A program made the position numbers and the translations under genes. Under the pieces are notes generated by a model. The model worked only from the letters and a program-made list of their open reading frames with translations. It was not told the DNA's origin and did not search any database. Shown here piece after piece: positions 24,123 through 32,135 of a stretch of DNA of 64,000 nucleotides (position 1 is the first letter of the stretch; each line of letters opens with the position of its first letter). Where the stretch lies: NCBI GenBank assembly GCA_040385245.1, contig JAZKHT010000011.1, positions 62,001-126,000 on the forward strand. Direction: 5' to 3'. The DNA comes from JAZKHT01 sp040385245. Its GTDB lineage: Bacteria; Pseudomonadota; Alphaproteobacteria; Rhodobacterales; Rhodobacteraceae.

Positions 24123-25048
24123 TGCAGCGGCGGGCACTTTTGGCCTGTGTGGCGTGCGGCGCTTTTCTTGCCGCGACGCCGCTGTTTGCCCGCTGCGAAG
24201 GTGTGACACCGGGCGCGCGTCCCCAGAACACGGCGCGTGATTTCGTCGGCCAATCGCTGGATGAGATTTTCGAACGCGGCTTTATGACGATTGCCGTGTA
24301 TGAAGAGTATCCCCCCTATTCGTGGCAACAGGACGGCCATCCCAAAGGGGTGGACATCGACGTGGGCCGGATTCTGGCCGATGCCCTTGGGGTCGAGGCG
24401 CGGTTCAACTTTGTGCAGGCTGGCGAAAACCTTCAGGCCGATCTGATGAGCTATGTCTGGCGCGGCACCGTGCTAAACGAACCGGTCAGCAACGTGATGC
24501 TGCGCGTGCCCTACAACAGCGACTTCACCTGTCTTGTCGAACAGGTGGCCTTTACCGGCCAGTATGTGACGGAAGAGATCGCCATCGCCTATGCGCGCAG
24601 CGCCTATCCCGATGCGGTGCCGTCGGACGCCGACCGCCACGAAGGCGCGCCTGTCCCTGCGTTCTTCCGGTTCGATACGGTGGGGGTGGAGAACGATTCC
24701 ATTTCAGACTTCTACCTGACCTCGTTCCCCGGCGGTCAGATCGGGCCGAATGTGCGCCGGTTTGCCACCACCGCCGATGCCATGACAGCACTTCACGCGG
24801 GCGAGGTGATGGCCGTGATGGGGACGCGGGCGCAACTTCTGCATGGGGCAGATCAGACAATCGCGGTGCATAAACCGCCCTTGGCCGGATTCGGCCTTGG
24901 GTCGTGGACCATCGGTCTGGCGGTGCATCACAGCCACCGCGACCTTGGCTATGCACTGGACGATGCAATCGCGGCGGCGCTGGCCGATGGTCGGATCGCG
25001 GCCATTCATGCGAAGTACGGGCTGCGGTTTGCCCCGCCAACCCGCTAG
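24122..25048 (+). CDS. Quinoprotein dehydrogenase-associated binding protein (XoxJ/MoxJ-like)
   Basis: A 308-residue periplasmic solute-binding-fold protein with a signal peptide (residues 1-23). The motif LDEIFERGFMTIAVYEEYPPYSW and the following GVDIDVGRILADALG are typical of proteins encoded with methanol/alcohol quinoprotein dehydrogenases, where MoxJ/XoxJ helps make or activate the enzyme. It overlaps pedF by one base. The dehydrogenase itself (xoxF, exaA or pedE) is not in the window. Its stop codon shares the palindrome CTAG with the convergent apbE stop. Confidence 0.88.
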   Translation: MQRRALLACVACGAFLAATPLFARCEGVTPGARPQNTARDFVGQSLDEIFERGFMTIAVYEEYPPYSWQQDGHPKGVDIDVGRILADALGVEARFNFVQAGENLQADLMSYVWRGTVLNEPVSNVMLRVPYNSDFTCLVEQVAFTGQYVTEEIAIAYARSAYPDAVPSDADRHEGAPVPAFFRFDTVGVENDSISDFYLTSFPGGQIGPNVRRFATTADAMTALHAGEVMAVMGTRAQLLHGADQTIAVHKPPLAGFGLGSWTIGLAVHHSHRDLGYALDDAIAAALADGRIAAIHAKYGLRFAPPTR

Positions 25049-25902
25049 ATCGTCGTCAGATCGCCCGCATTGTCGATCAGCGTGATCGTGTGAACCCCCG
25101 CCAGACGGTCCCTGATCAGGCGTGTCTGGTCACGCGTGGCAAAGACCAGCGCCGTTGACAGGCCATCGGCAAGTGCGGCGCTGTCGGCCTGAACCGTGAC
25201 GGTGGACCAGAGCGCGGGCTGACCCTTGGGGTGCAGGATATGTGGCAGTCCGCCCACCAGCAGCGCGGCGGGGCTGGATGTCGCAAGGGCCGCGCCGGTG
25301 ATGCGCGTCCGGCCGATCTGCCCTGTCGCCGGATCGTCGATACTCACGGTGAAGGGGCCGCCAAGCGCTGCGTATTCGCCCATGTTGACCAGCGCCTGCG
25401 TAAACCCGCGCGCTGCCAGATGGGCGCGCACGACGTCGGCGGCAAAGCCCTGGGCGACACCGTTGAACGTCATCGCTTGACCATGGTCCAGACCTATGCG
25501 CGCCCCCAGGGTAACACGGTGCCAGCCGATTGCGCTGCGGGCGGGCAGGATGGGTGCTCCCGTTGCCAAGGCACGCCACAAGGGCTGCACCGTCGGATCA
25601 AACAACCCATCGGTCACCGTGTGAAGGCGGTCGCACAGGGCGCACAGGTCGGCAAACATCGCGTCCGGCACCAGATGCCCGTCGCGGTTCAACCGGGTCA
25701 GCGCGCTGTCACGATACAGGCTGAACTGCGCCTCGATCCCGTTCAAAATGGCGGGGATCGCGTCAAGGGCGGCCTGCGCCCCCGGCCCGGTCAGGGTCAC
25801 ATCGACATCGGCCCCCAAGGCCCGACCGCGCCACGACTGCGCCGCCGCAGGGGTGGGCAGCAGCGCCGCCGCGGACAGGGATAAAAAGCGGCGGCGGTTC
25901 AT
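25045..25902 (-). CDS. apbE: FAD:protein FMN transferase (ApbE)
   Basis: Attaches FMN covalently through phosphoester linkage to a Ser/Thr of target proteins in the periplasm. The 285-residue product begins with a twin-arginine signal (NRRRFLSLSAAALL), consistent with export of a folded, FAD-binding enzyme. Family landmarks are present: DGLFDPTV, FNGVAQGFAADVV and LVNMGEYAALGG, and ATSSPAALL near the C-terminus. The target is very probably the adjacent NosR-like protein, whose gene overlaps it by four bases (ATGA). The start at 25902 is chosen for the Tat signal. Confidence 0.93.
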   Translation of the reverse strand: MNRRRFLSLSAAALLPTPAAAQSWRGRALGADVDVTLTGPGAQAALDAIPAILNGIEAQFSLYRDSALTRLNRDGHLVPDAMFADLCALCDRLHTVTDGLFDPTVQPLWRALATGAPILPARSAIGWHRVTLGARIGLDHGQAMTFNGVAQGFAADVVRAHLAARGFTQALVNMGEYAALGGPFTVSIDDPATGQIGRTRITGAALATSSPAALLVGGLPHILHPKGQPALWSTVTVQADSAALADGLSTALVFATRDQTRLIRDRLAGVHTITLIDNAGDLTTI

Positions 25903-27965
25903 CGGGCAGCCACCGCGCCGGGCACCCTGCGTCCCTTGGCCACCAGCACCAAGGGCACGCATTGCGCGGCATCGTTGTGGATTGTCACACAATCCAGACA
26001 TTGAAAACACTCGGAGTAGGTCACGCGGCCATCGGGTTTGATGGCCCCATAATTGCAGCGCACCTTGCACAACTGACAGGGCGATCCACATTCGGCCCGC
26101 CGTGAAATCCAGTCGCGCCCCCGCAAAAGACCGCCAATCGCCATCAGCGCCCCAAGCGGGCAGACATAGCGGCAAAAGCCCTTGAACGTGACCATCCCAA
26201 GGATAAGCCACGCGACGGCATAGGCGACATAAGGCAAGTCGCGCAGGAAAAAGGTGGTGATCGCGGTCTTGAACGGCTCTGCCTCGGCCACGGTGTCGAT
26301 GTGGTCGGGGGCAAGGATCGCCGTGGCGACCATTCCAGCCAGCAGCAGATATTTGATGCCCTTCAACCGCTTGTCCCACAGGGTTGTCGGCTCGACCTTC
26401 GGCAGGCGCAGCAAGCGGCCAAGGTGGTGGGCAAATTCCTGCAGCGCGCCAAAGGGGCACAGCCAGCCGCAAAACAGCCCCCGCCCCCAGATCACAAAGC
26501 CCGCAATTGTGGCCGCCCAGATCAGAGCCGAAAACGGATCGTACAGCAGATAGGAAAAACTGCCCCCTTCGATCCCGGTCCGCAGCACGGCCAAGGGGGT
26601 GACGATGGACAACTGCCCCTGCCCCCACCAGCCGACAAAGCCGGTCATCGCGGCAAGGATCACCAGACGGATGCCGGAGAAATGCCGATGCCCTGACAGA
26701 CGGTCCATCCCCGGACCGAGCGCCAGGAACAGCAGGGGCAGCGCCAGCGCCAGTGCTGCAAGGTCGCCCCGGCGGTTGCGGATCGCCTCTTGCCACGGGG
26801 TCAGGCGTTGCGGGGGGGTGGCGCGCAAAAAGAAACGCTCGGGCGTGGCGTGCGTCAGGCTGAAGGTGACGGTGCCGATCTCTGGCTGGAACACGCCGTG
26901 TTCGCGCACCGCCTGCACGTTCAGCACCCAGTCGCGGGCCGGATCAAGGCCCAACCGCCTGTCCGTCCGCAGGATCATCGCGGTGCCCTGCGGCACATCG
27001 GGCGCGGTCGAAAAGATCAGATCGGCGTCCCGCAAGGCCACGGGCAGACCATCCTGGTTGGCGGACAGGCGATCAGGCGCTGTGTTGCGGACAAAATCGG
27101 GCGACACAAGGCCATGACGGCCAGCGTCGATGACCAGAAACGGCTCGTCGTCGGGTGACACGGCAAGAAACCGTTGCAGGTCGGCAAAACCGTCTGCGTC
27201 CAGCACCGCGCGGGCGATGGACTCGGGGCCGATGTCCACCAGCCACAGATCGAGATATACCCCGCCCGGATCGTCCTGCGCCACGGGATCGTCATCAGCC
27301 CAGACCGTGCCCGCAAAAGCGGCGTCGGCCTGTGCATTGGTGATACGCAGGTTGCGGGCAATGCCCGTTGCCACCAGTGCAGCCCAATCCAGCGCTTCGT
27401 CATGGTCTGGATCGGGGCGCGCAGGGGGGACAGACTGCACCCCGTTCATCTTTTCCCGCGTCACCTGCAAGGTTGCCGCCAGCACCGTTTCATGCGCAAT
27501 CCGAACCGAAGCCGTCGCCTTTGTCACCCCGTCCAGATAGACGAGATCAGACCCTGCCGCCGCGTCGCCGTAGGGGGTTCCCACCACCATCGCCGTGTTG
27601 ATCGACTGACCCCGGTATTGTTCAAAGAACTTGTGGAACGGTGCCTCGCCCAGACCGGAAACAAAGATCGGCTCGTTGTGCGAAATCAGGCGCACGTCGA
27701 TAAAGCGCCCCTCAAGGTCCAGCATCACCAGAATGTTGATGGGCGCCCCGGAAAAACCGGGCAGGGGTGCCATCTGTTCGGTCTCGAACACATATCCCGC
27801 CTCGGCCCCGCCCGAATTGCGCAAGCTCCAGACCCCTTGATCGTTGACGGGGTCACCCAGGGCATAGGGCGGGATCACGAACGCCTCGATCGCCGCCCGG
27901 TCCAGCGGTTGCGCTGCCGCGACCGACGACATAAGCATAAGGATCAGGGCGAAAAGGCTGCGCAT
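25899..27965 (-). CDS. NosR/NirI-family FMN and iron-sulfur membrane protein
   Basis: A 688-residue electron-transfer protein. After a signal peptide comes a periplasmic FMN-binding domain (about 70-180) with a flavinylation-type motif (GVTKATAS). A long periplasmic insert, then membrane helices with two twin-cysteine motifs (CGWLCPFG and CRYVCPLG) and two cytoplasmic 4Fe-4S-type clusters of cysteines (CGSPCQLCKVRC; CFQCLDC) follow. NosR supports N2O reductase and NirI nitrite reductase, but no nos or nir genes are here. Next to PQQ-linked genes it may pass electrons to or from the periplasm (inference). ApbE next door would load its FMN. Confidence 0.9.
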   Translation of the reverse strand: MRSLFALILMLMSSVAAAQPLDRAAIEAFVIPPYALGDPVNDQGVWSLRNSGGAEAGYVFETEQMAPLPGFSGAPINILVMLDLEGRFIDVRLISHNEPIFVSGLGEAPFHKFFEQYRGQSINTAMVVGTPYGDAAAGSDLVYLDGVTKATASVRIAHETVLAATLQVTREKMNGVQSVPPARPDPDHDEALDWAALVATGIARNLRITNAQADAAFAGTVWADDDPVAQDDPGGVYLDLWLVDIGPESIARAVLDADGFADLQRFLAVSPDDEPFLVIDAGRHGLVSPDFVRNTAPDRLSANQDGLPVALRDADLIFSTAPDVPQGTAMILRTDRRLGLDPARDWVLNVQAVREHGVFQPEIGTVTFSLTHATPERFFLRATPPQRLTPWQEAIRNRRGDLAALALALPLLFLALGPGMDRLSGHRHFSGIRLVILAAMTGFVGWWGQGQLSIVTPLAVLRTGIEGGSFSYLLYDPFSALIWAATIAGFVIWGRGLFCGWLCPFGALQEFAHHLGRLLRLPKVEPTTLWDKRLKGIKYLLLAGMVATAILAPDHIDTVAEAEPFKTAITTFFLRDLPYVAYAVAWLILGMVTFKGFCRYVCPLGALMAIGGLLRGRDWISRRAECGSPCQLCKVRCNYGAIKPDGRVTYSECFQCLDCVTIHNDAAQCVPLVLVAKGRRVPGAVAAR

Positions 27966-28052
27966 CTGACAAGGCTAAGGCGAACAGAAGGGGCAACCCA
28001 ATTGGACCATGGTCGCAGCGAAACAGGGGGCAGCTTGGATTATCGTCACCCC

Positions 28053-28832
28053 ATGGACGCGCCCACCCCCAGAACCAACCGGACGACCGATCCGGTGATC
28101 TTTGCCATTTCATTGGCAGGGTTTGTGCTGGCGTGGTGGGGGCTGGCCCTGCTGAAGGGCGATCCGCGCATCCTGCCTGCGCCGTTTGAAGTGCTGAACG
28201 TCATGATGGCCGAGGCTGTCTCGGGCCCGCTTTTGCATCATGTCGCGGCGACACTGGTCCGCGTGGCGCTGGCCTTTGTTCTGGCGATGTCCCTTGGCAG
28301 CGCGCTGGGCCTGCTGCTGGGGCGGTATACCAGGGCGGACCGATGGGCCGATCCCTGGGTCATCATCTTTCTGAACCTGCCCGCGTTGGTGGTAATCGTG
28401 CTGTGCTACCTGTGGATCGGCCTGAACGAGGTTGCAGCCGTGGTAGCGGTGACGGTCAACAAGACGGCGATGGTGCTGGTCACCGTCCGCGAAGGCGCCC
28501 GCACCCTTGACCGGGGTCTGGCCGATATGGCGCAGGTGTACCGCCTGTCCCCGATGACGCGGCTGCGGCATATTGTGGTGCCACAGCTTGCCCCCTATCT
28601 GGCCAGCAGCGCGCGCAACGGATTGGCGGTGATCTGGAAAATCGTGCTGGTGGTCGAATTTCTGGGACGGTCGGACGGGGTGGGCTTTCAGTTGCACCTG
28701 AAGTTTCAACTGTTCGATATCCCCGGCGTGATGGCCTATGCGCTGGCCTTTGTCGGGGTGATGCTGGCGATCGACTACGGTCTGATCCAACCGGTGGAGC
28801 GTCGCGCCGCGCGGTGGCGTCAACGGGGCTGA
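28053..28832 (+). CDS. ABC transporter permease (SsuC/TauC type), orphan
   Basis: A 259-residue permease of the nitrate/sulfonate/taurine importer class with about six helices and the cytoplasmic EAA-like loop (DMAQVYRLSPMTRLRHIVVPQLAPYL) that docks on an ATPase. Neither an ATP-binding protein nor a binding protein of this class is next to it. It is divergent from the NosR-like gene across 87 bp, and such permeases do occur beside NosR-like/ApbE pairs (recollection). The ATG at 28053 gives the expected N-terminus. Confidence 0.88.
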   Translation: MDAPTPRTNRTTDPVIFAISLAGFVLAWWGLALLKGDPRILPAPFEVLNVMMAEAVSGPLLHHVAATLVRVALAFVLAMSLGSALGLLLGRYTRADRWADPWVIIFLNLPALVVIVLCYLWIGLNEVAAVVAVTVNKTAMVLVTVREGARTLDRGLADMAQVYRLSPMTRLRHIVVPQLAPYLASSARNGLAVIWKIVLVVEFLGRSDGVGFQLHLKFQLFDIPGVMAYALAFVGVMLAIDYGLIQPVERRAARWRQRG

Positions 28833-28880
28833 CCGTGCGTGATGAGCGTGGGTGTCCAAACCAACTTTGGTTCCGGCACT

Positions 28881-30188
28881 CTATTGTGCCGCAGTGGTCA
28901 TGAAGAAATAGACCCATTCGCCCTTGAACCCCGTCTGTTGGCGGGCCTGTGCCACCTGTTCGCGCAAAAAGCGCAAGTAGGGCTCGGCGGGTTCGACCGT
29001 GGGGCGCAGGCCGTCGTACAGCGGAGCAGAGGCGGCAAAGGCCACGGCGATTTCCTGCCCGAACGGCGGGGCGATGGTGATCGCCAGCGATGGTTTTCCG
29101 GGCGTGTCCATTCCGACCGTCACCCGCGCCTTCGCGGGCAGGGGGTCCAGCGGCACCGTGTCGTTCGGTTGCAGGTGGATCACCATGCCGTTGGCGTCGA
29201 AATAGTCGATGTAGACGACGCTGTCATAATCGGGCGCGGTCAGCTCAAACGCCAGTCGTTGCCCCGCGATATAGCGGTATTCGCGCACATGGGCATCGGG
29301 GCCGACAACGCGCGGGTAGGTCAGTTGATCGGTCGATTGTGGCAGGCCCACCGCCGATATCCCCGCCAGCGCGCCGCATTGCGGGCGGGGCAGGATCAGC
29401 ACCTGATCCGACACCGGAATCGCGCCGCCCATCTGCGCCTGAAGGGCGGTCAGGATCGGCGCGCGCAATGCGTCTTCGGGAATGTGCCCGCGCAGTTCCA
29501 GCGTGCCGGTTTCTGGCACAAAGCGCGTTTGCAGCCGCGAACAGGGCACTGATGCCAGCAGCCCCTCGATCCCGTCGCGCACGGTATCGGCGGCCCCTGC
29601 CAGATCACCGGGCTGCATGAAGGACTGGATGGCTGACAGCGACACCGGGTCGACGCTGCCCGCACCTGACCACGCAAGTTCCGCCTTTGCCCGCTGTGCA
29701 GGCGGCGGCAGGGCTGCGGCAACCTGCGCCTGGCTGTCCGTCTGGTCCGGCAAGCTTGGCGCGTCGACCGTTGCCTGTGGCAGCGGCGGGGTGGCGGTTG
29801 CGGCGGGGGCCAGCATCACACCGGGGGGCAGGCTGGCCTTGGTGGCCGGGGATGCCGTTGGCAAGGTCTGTTGGGTGACGGCCTGCGGGGCGCTTGCCGC
29901 AAGGGGGACGGAAATGGCAGGGATTTGCGCCGCCTGCGAGACGGGGATGCTGCCCTGTTGCGCTGCGGTGCCTGTTGCCGGCGCTTGTGCCGCGGCATCG
30001 CCCACGGCGGGTTCCGGTGTGGCGTCGGTGCGGTCAACGGGGTAGGCCGCGATGTCGATCCGCGCCTGTGGCATGGGTTGCGGATCGCGCGGGGCCGGGG
30101 CGATGGCGACGATCACCACGGCCAACACGAGGCCATGCGCGGCAAAGGACAGCGCGCCGCCGCCAAGCCATGGGACTGCCGTGGTCAT
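28881..30188 (-). CDS. DUF4384-domain, TonB-like membrane-anchored protein
   Basis: A 435-residue protein with one N-terminal transmembrane helix (about 10-30), a Pro/Ala/Gln-rich spacer (about 35-165) like that of TonB/TolA, a middle domain with BON-like character (SVPCSRLQTRFV, TLELRGHIPEDAL) and a C-terminal DUF4384-type beta domain (AGQRLAFELTAP, IDYFDANGMVIHLQPNDT). It is the last gene of an ExbB-ExbD-ExbD operon and overlaps exbD by four bases. I infer an energy transducer driven by the proton channel. The periplasmic partner is unknown. Confidence 0.82.
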   Translation of the reverse strand: MTTAVPWLGGGALSFAAHGLVLAVVIVAIAPAPRDPQPMPQARIDIAAYPVDRTDATPEPAVGDAAAQAPATGTAAQQGSIPVSQAAQIPAISVPLAASAPQAVTQQTLPTASPATKASLPPGVMLAPAATATPPLPQATVDAPSLPDQTDSQAQVAAALPPPAQRAKAELAWSGAGSVDPVSLSAIQSFMQPGDLAGAADTVRDGIEGLLASVPCSRLQTRFVPETGTLELRGHIPEDALRAPILTALQAQMGGAIPVSDQVLILPRPQCGALAGISAVGLPQSTDQLTYPRVVGPDAHVREYRYIAGQRLAFELTAPDYDSVVYIDYFDANGMVIHLQPNDTVPLDPLPAKARVTVGMDTPGKPSLAITIAPPFGQEIAVAFAASAPLYDGLRPTVEPAEPYLRFLREQVAQARQQTGFKGEWVYFFMTTAAQ

Positions 30189-30589
30189 GGCACCCCCGGC
30201 GTGACGACAAGCACGATGTCCGTGGCCCCCAGCGCCTCGATCTCGGCCACCAAGGGCAAAAGATGGCGCAGTTCGGCGTCGCGGTGGGCATTGACGCGGA
30301 TCAGCAGGGCAGGCGTCTTGGTCAGCGCGCTTGCGATGCCAGACAACACCTTGGCCCGGTCGGCGGGTGATCCGTTCAACGCCAGACCACCCGTGGCCGA
30401 CACGGCGACGGTCGCACCCCCACCCGGCAGATCGGACCCGGTGACGGCAAGCGGCGGTGTCACCTGAAAGGGGGCGGTCGCGTCCATCCGCCCGATCAGC
30501 AGAAAGAAGACGAGCAAAAAGAACACCACGTCGATCAGCGCAACAATGGTTTCGGGGCTTTCGCGGCGGGGACGGCGGGCAAGCTTCAT
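30185..30589 (-). CDS. Biopolymer transport protein ExbD/TolR, second copy
   Basis: A 134-residue ExbD/TolR family protein with a basic cytoplasmic N-terminus (KLARRPRRESPET) and one helix carrying the proton-conducting aspartate (ALIDVVFFLLVFFLLIG), then a periplasmic domain. It differs strongly in sequence from the ExbD encoded just upstream, so the pair probably forms a heterodimeric stator plug. Its ATG and stop overlap the neighbours on both sides by four bases, showing tight coupling. Confidence 0.9.
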   Translation of the reverse strand: MKLARRPRRESPETIVALIDVVFFLLVFFLLIGRMDATAPFQVTPPLAVTGSDLPGGGATVAVSATGGLALNGSPADRAKVLSGIASALTKTPALLIRVNAHRDAELRHLLPLVAEIEALGATDIVLVVTPGVP

Positions 30590-30999
30590 GGCCGCACCTC
30601 TAGCCGGATGATGCGCAGGCTGGTGGTGCCTGCGCGCGTGGCTGTGTCCATAAGCGCGACCAGACTTTGGGTCGATGCCGCAGCGGACGGCAGCACGATC
30701 ACGGGGGTGGCCGGGTCTGCCTGCACACGGGTGGCAATCAGCGAACCTAGGCTGGTCAAGCTGTGCGCCCGGCCCTGCACATGGGGCACCCCGTCTGCGG
30801 CAAGCCGGATCAGCAGCGCGGATGCGCCCGGCCCACCAGGGGCTGCGGCACTGTCTTCGGCGCGTTCGGCCATCGGGACCATATCAAGGTTCAGATAGGT
30901 CGATGTGACCATGAAAAAGATCAACATGATCATCAGAACGTCGATCATCGACACCAGCGATATCAGTGTGGCCGGGGGTCGGCTGCGTTTCAGCTGCAT
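30586..30999 (-). CDS. Biopolymer transport protein ExbD/TolR, first copy
   Basis: A 137-residue ExbD/TolR protein: short cytoplasmic N-terminus, transmembrane helix with the conserved aspartate (SLVSMIDVLMIMLIFFMV), then a periplasmic domain with an Ala/Pro-rich linker. With ExbB it should form the proton-driven motor that moves the DUF4384/TonB-like protein. It lies 12 bp after exbB and overlaps the second exbD by four bases. Confidence 0.9.
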   Translation of the reverse strand: MQLKRSRPPATLISLVSMIDVLMIMLIFFMVTSTYLNLDMVPMAERAEDSAAAPGGPGASALLIRLAADGVPHVQGRAHSLTSLGSLIATRVQADPATPVIVLPSAAASTQSLVALMDTATRAGTTSLRIIRLEVRP

Positions 31000-31011
31000 C
31001 GCACCCCCCCT

Positions 31012-31632
31012 TCAGGTCTGGCCGTCCTCGATCGCGAACAACTGGCCTGCGGCGGCCTCGATCGTCTGGGCCGCAGCCTCGACCCGGCCCCCCAGCAGGG
31101 TGGCGGCCACGGCGGCGGGTATGGCGACCAGCAGGCCTGCGGCGGTGGTCAACAGCGCCTCCCATATCCCGGCGGCAAGGACCGAGGCGTTGGCGGCCCC
31201 CTCGGCGGCGGCGAGTTCCTGAAACGACTGGATCATCCCCAGCACAGTGCCCAACAGCCCCAGAAGCGGGCTGATCATGGCAATCAGTTCCAGCAGGCGG
31301 ATATGGCGGCCAAGGGTGGCAATCTCGGCATTGCCGCGCCATTCAAGATCAGCCTCAAGTGACGGGCGGCGGCGGCCAGCGGTCAGGCCAGCCATCGCCA
31401 GCGACAGCAAACGATCGGCAGGTGATGTGCCGCCCTGCAACGCGGCCATCGCGCCGCGCCGGTCGCCCTTGCCCCAAAGGTCAAACGCCGCCCGGCGGGA
31501 TGCAGCACCGGACAGAACACCCCGCAACTGTATGATTTTCATGCCAATCACGGTCAGGGACAGCAGCGACAGCAGGATCAGCACCCCGACGATGGGGCCA
31601 CCACTGATCGCCGTGTCGATCAGGCTGTCCAT
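31012..31632 (-). CDS. MotA/TolQ/ExbB proton-channel family protein
   Basis: A 206-residue inner-membrane protein with three helices: one near the N-terminus (GPIVGVLILLSLLSLTVIGMK) and two near the C-terminus (LLELIAMISPLLGLLGTVLGMIQSF and ALLTTAAGLLVAIPAAVA), the typical ExbB/TolQ layout. The conserved GLLGTVxGMI and TTAxGLxVAIPA motifs that line the proton path are present. It lies three bases downstream of a small secreted-protein gene and upstream of two exbD genes. The tol-pal genes are not nearby, so it is not the standard TolQ. Confidence 0.93.
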   Translation of the reverse strand: MDSLIDTAISGGPIVGVLILLSLLSLTVIGMKIIQLRGVLSGAASRRAAFDLWGKGDRRGAMAALQGGTSPADRLLSLAMAGLTAGRRRPSLEADLEWRGNAEIATLGRHIRLLELIAMISPLLGLLGTVLGMIQSFQELAAAEGAANASVLAAGIWEALLTTAAGLLVAIPAAVAATLLGGRVEAAAQTIEAAAGQLFAIEDGQT

Positions 31633-31635
31633 GCC

Positions 31636-32058
31636 CTATTTCACCAGGCTGGCCGGGGTGCGGCTGACAAGGTCAAGCTGCGGAAAACAGTCCATCTCTT
31701 CGCCGTTTTGCGGGCGGCAGGACGGCAGTTCGTGCAGCAGCAATTCGGATATGGATGTGCAGGCGATGTCGGGGATTTCGAACAGCTTCAGCGTAGTGCG
31801 CGCGGCGGGCAGCGGGGCCGCGTCGATGGTCAGCAGCCGGTCAATCACGCTGTCGGTGTTCAGGATCGCCAGCGACAATTCGAACCCTTCGAACGTCGTC
31901 GCGGTGTCGTTGCGGAACAAAAAGAACGCGCGGCAGCCCCCGGCGGCGTTGTCTTCGAACTTGTTCAATTCGATGGTCAGGCGGCCCTGTTGCGCAAGGC
32001 CGATGCCGGGCCAAAGCGCCAGACAGGCCACGATGAGACGTGTTGCGGATGCGTGCAT
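31636..32058 (-). CDS. Small secreted protein of the ExbBD operon
   Basis: A 140-residue protein with a Sec signal peptide (cleavage expected after GIGLAQ, about residue 23). The mature part has four cysteines and a beta-rich pattern (RLTIELNKFEDN, CRAFFLFRNDT, FELSLAILNTD). I recognise no named family. It is the first gene of the ExbB/ExbD/ExbD/DUF4384 operon, three bases before exbB, so it is probably the periplasmic partner of that system. Confidence 0.78.
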   Translation of the reverse strand: MHASATRLIVACLALWPGIGLAQQGRLTIELNKFEDNAAGGCRAFFLFRNDTATTFEGFELSLAILNTDSVIDRLLTIDAAPLPAARTTLKLFEIPDIACTSISELLLHELPSCRPQNGEEMDCFPQLDLVSRTPASLVK

Positions 32059-32135
32059 GATCCCCCCGACTCTGTGCCAGAAGGGTGTGGCGCTGCGGCG
32101 GTTCGGTCAAGCGTTAAGATTGCAGATTGGGAATG

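Noticed and set aside
28053..28832. Part of the rhamnose or PQQ ABC systems
   Set aside because: It belongs to the SsuC/TauC permease class, different from both, and is on the opposite strand with its own spacer.
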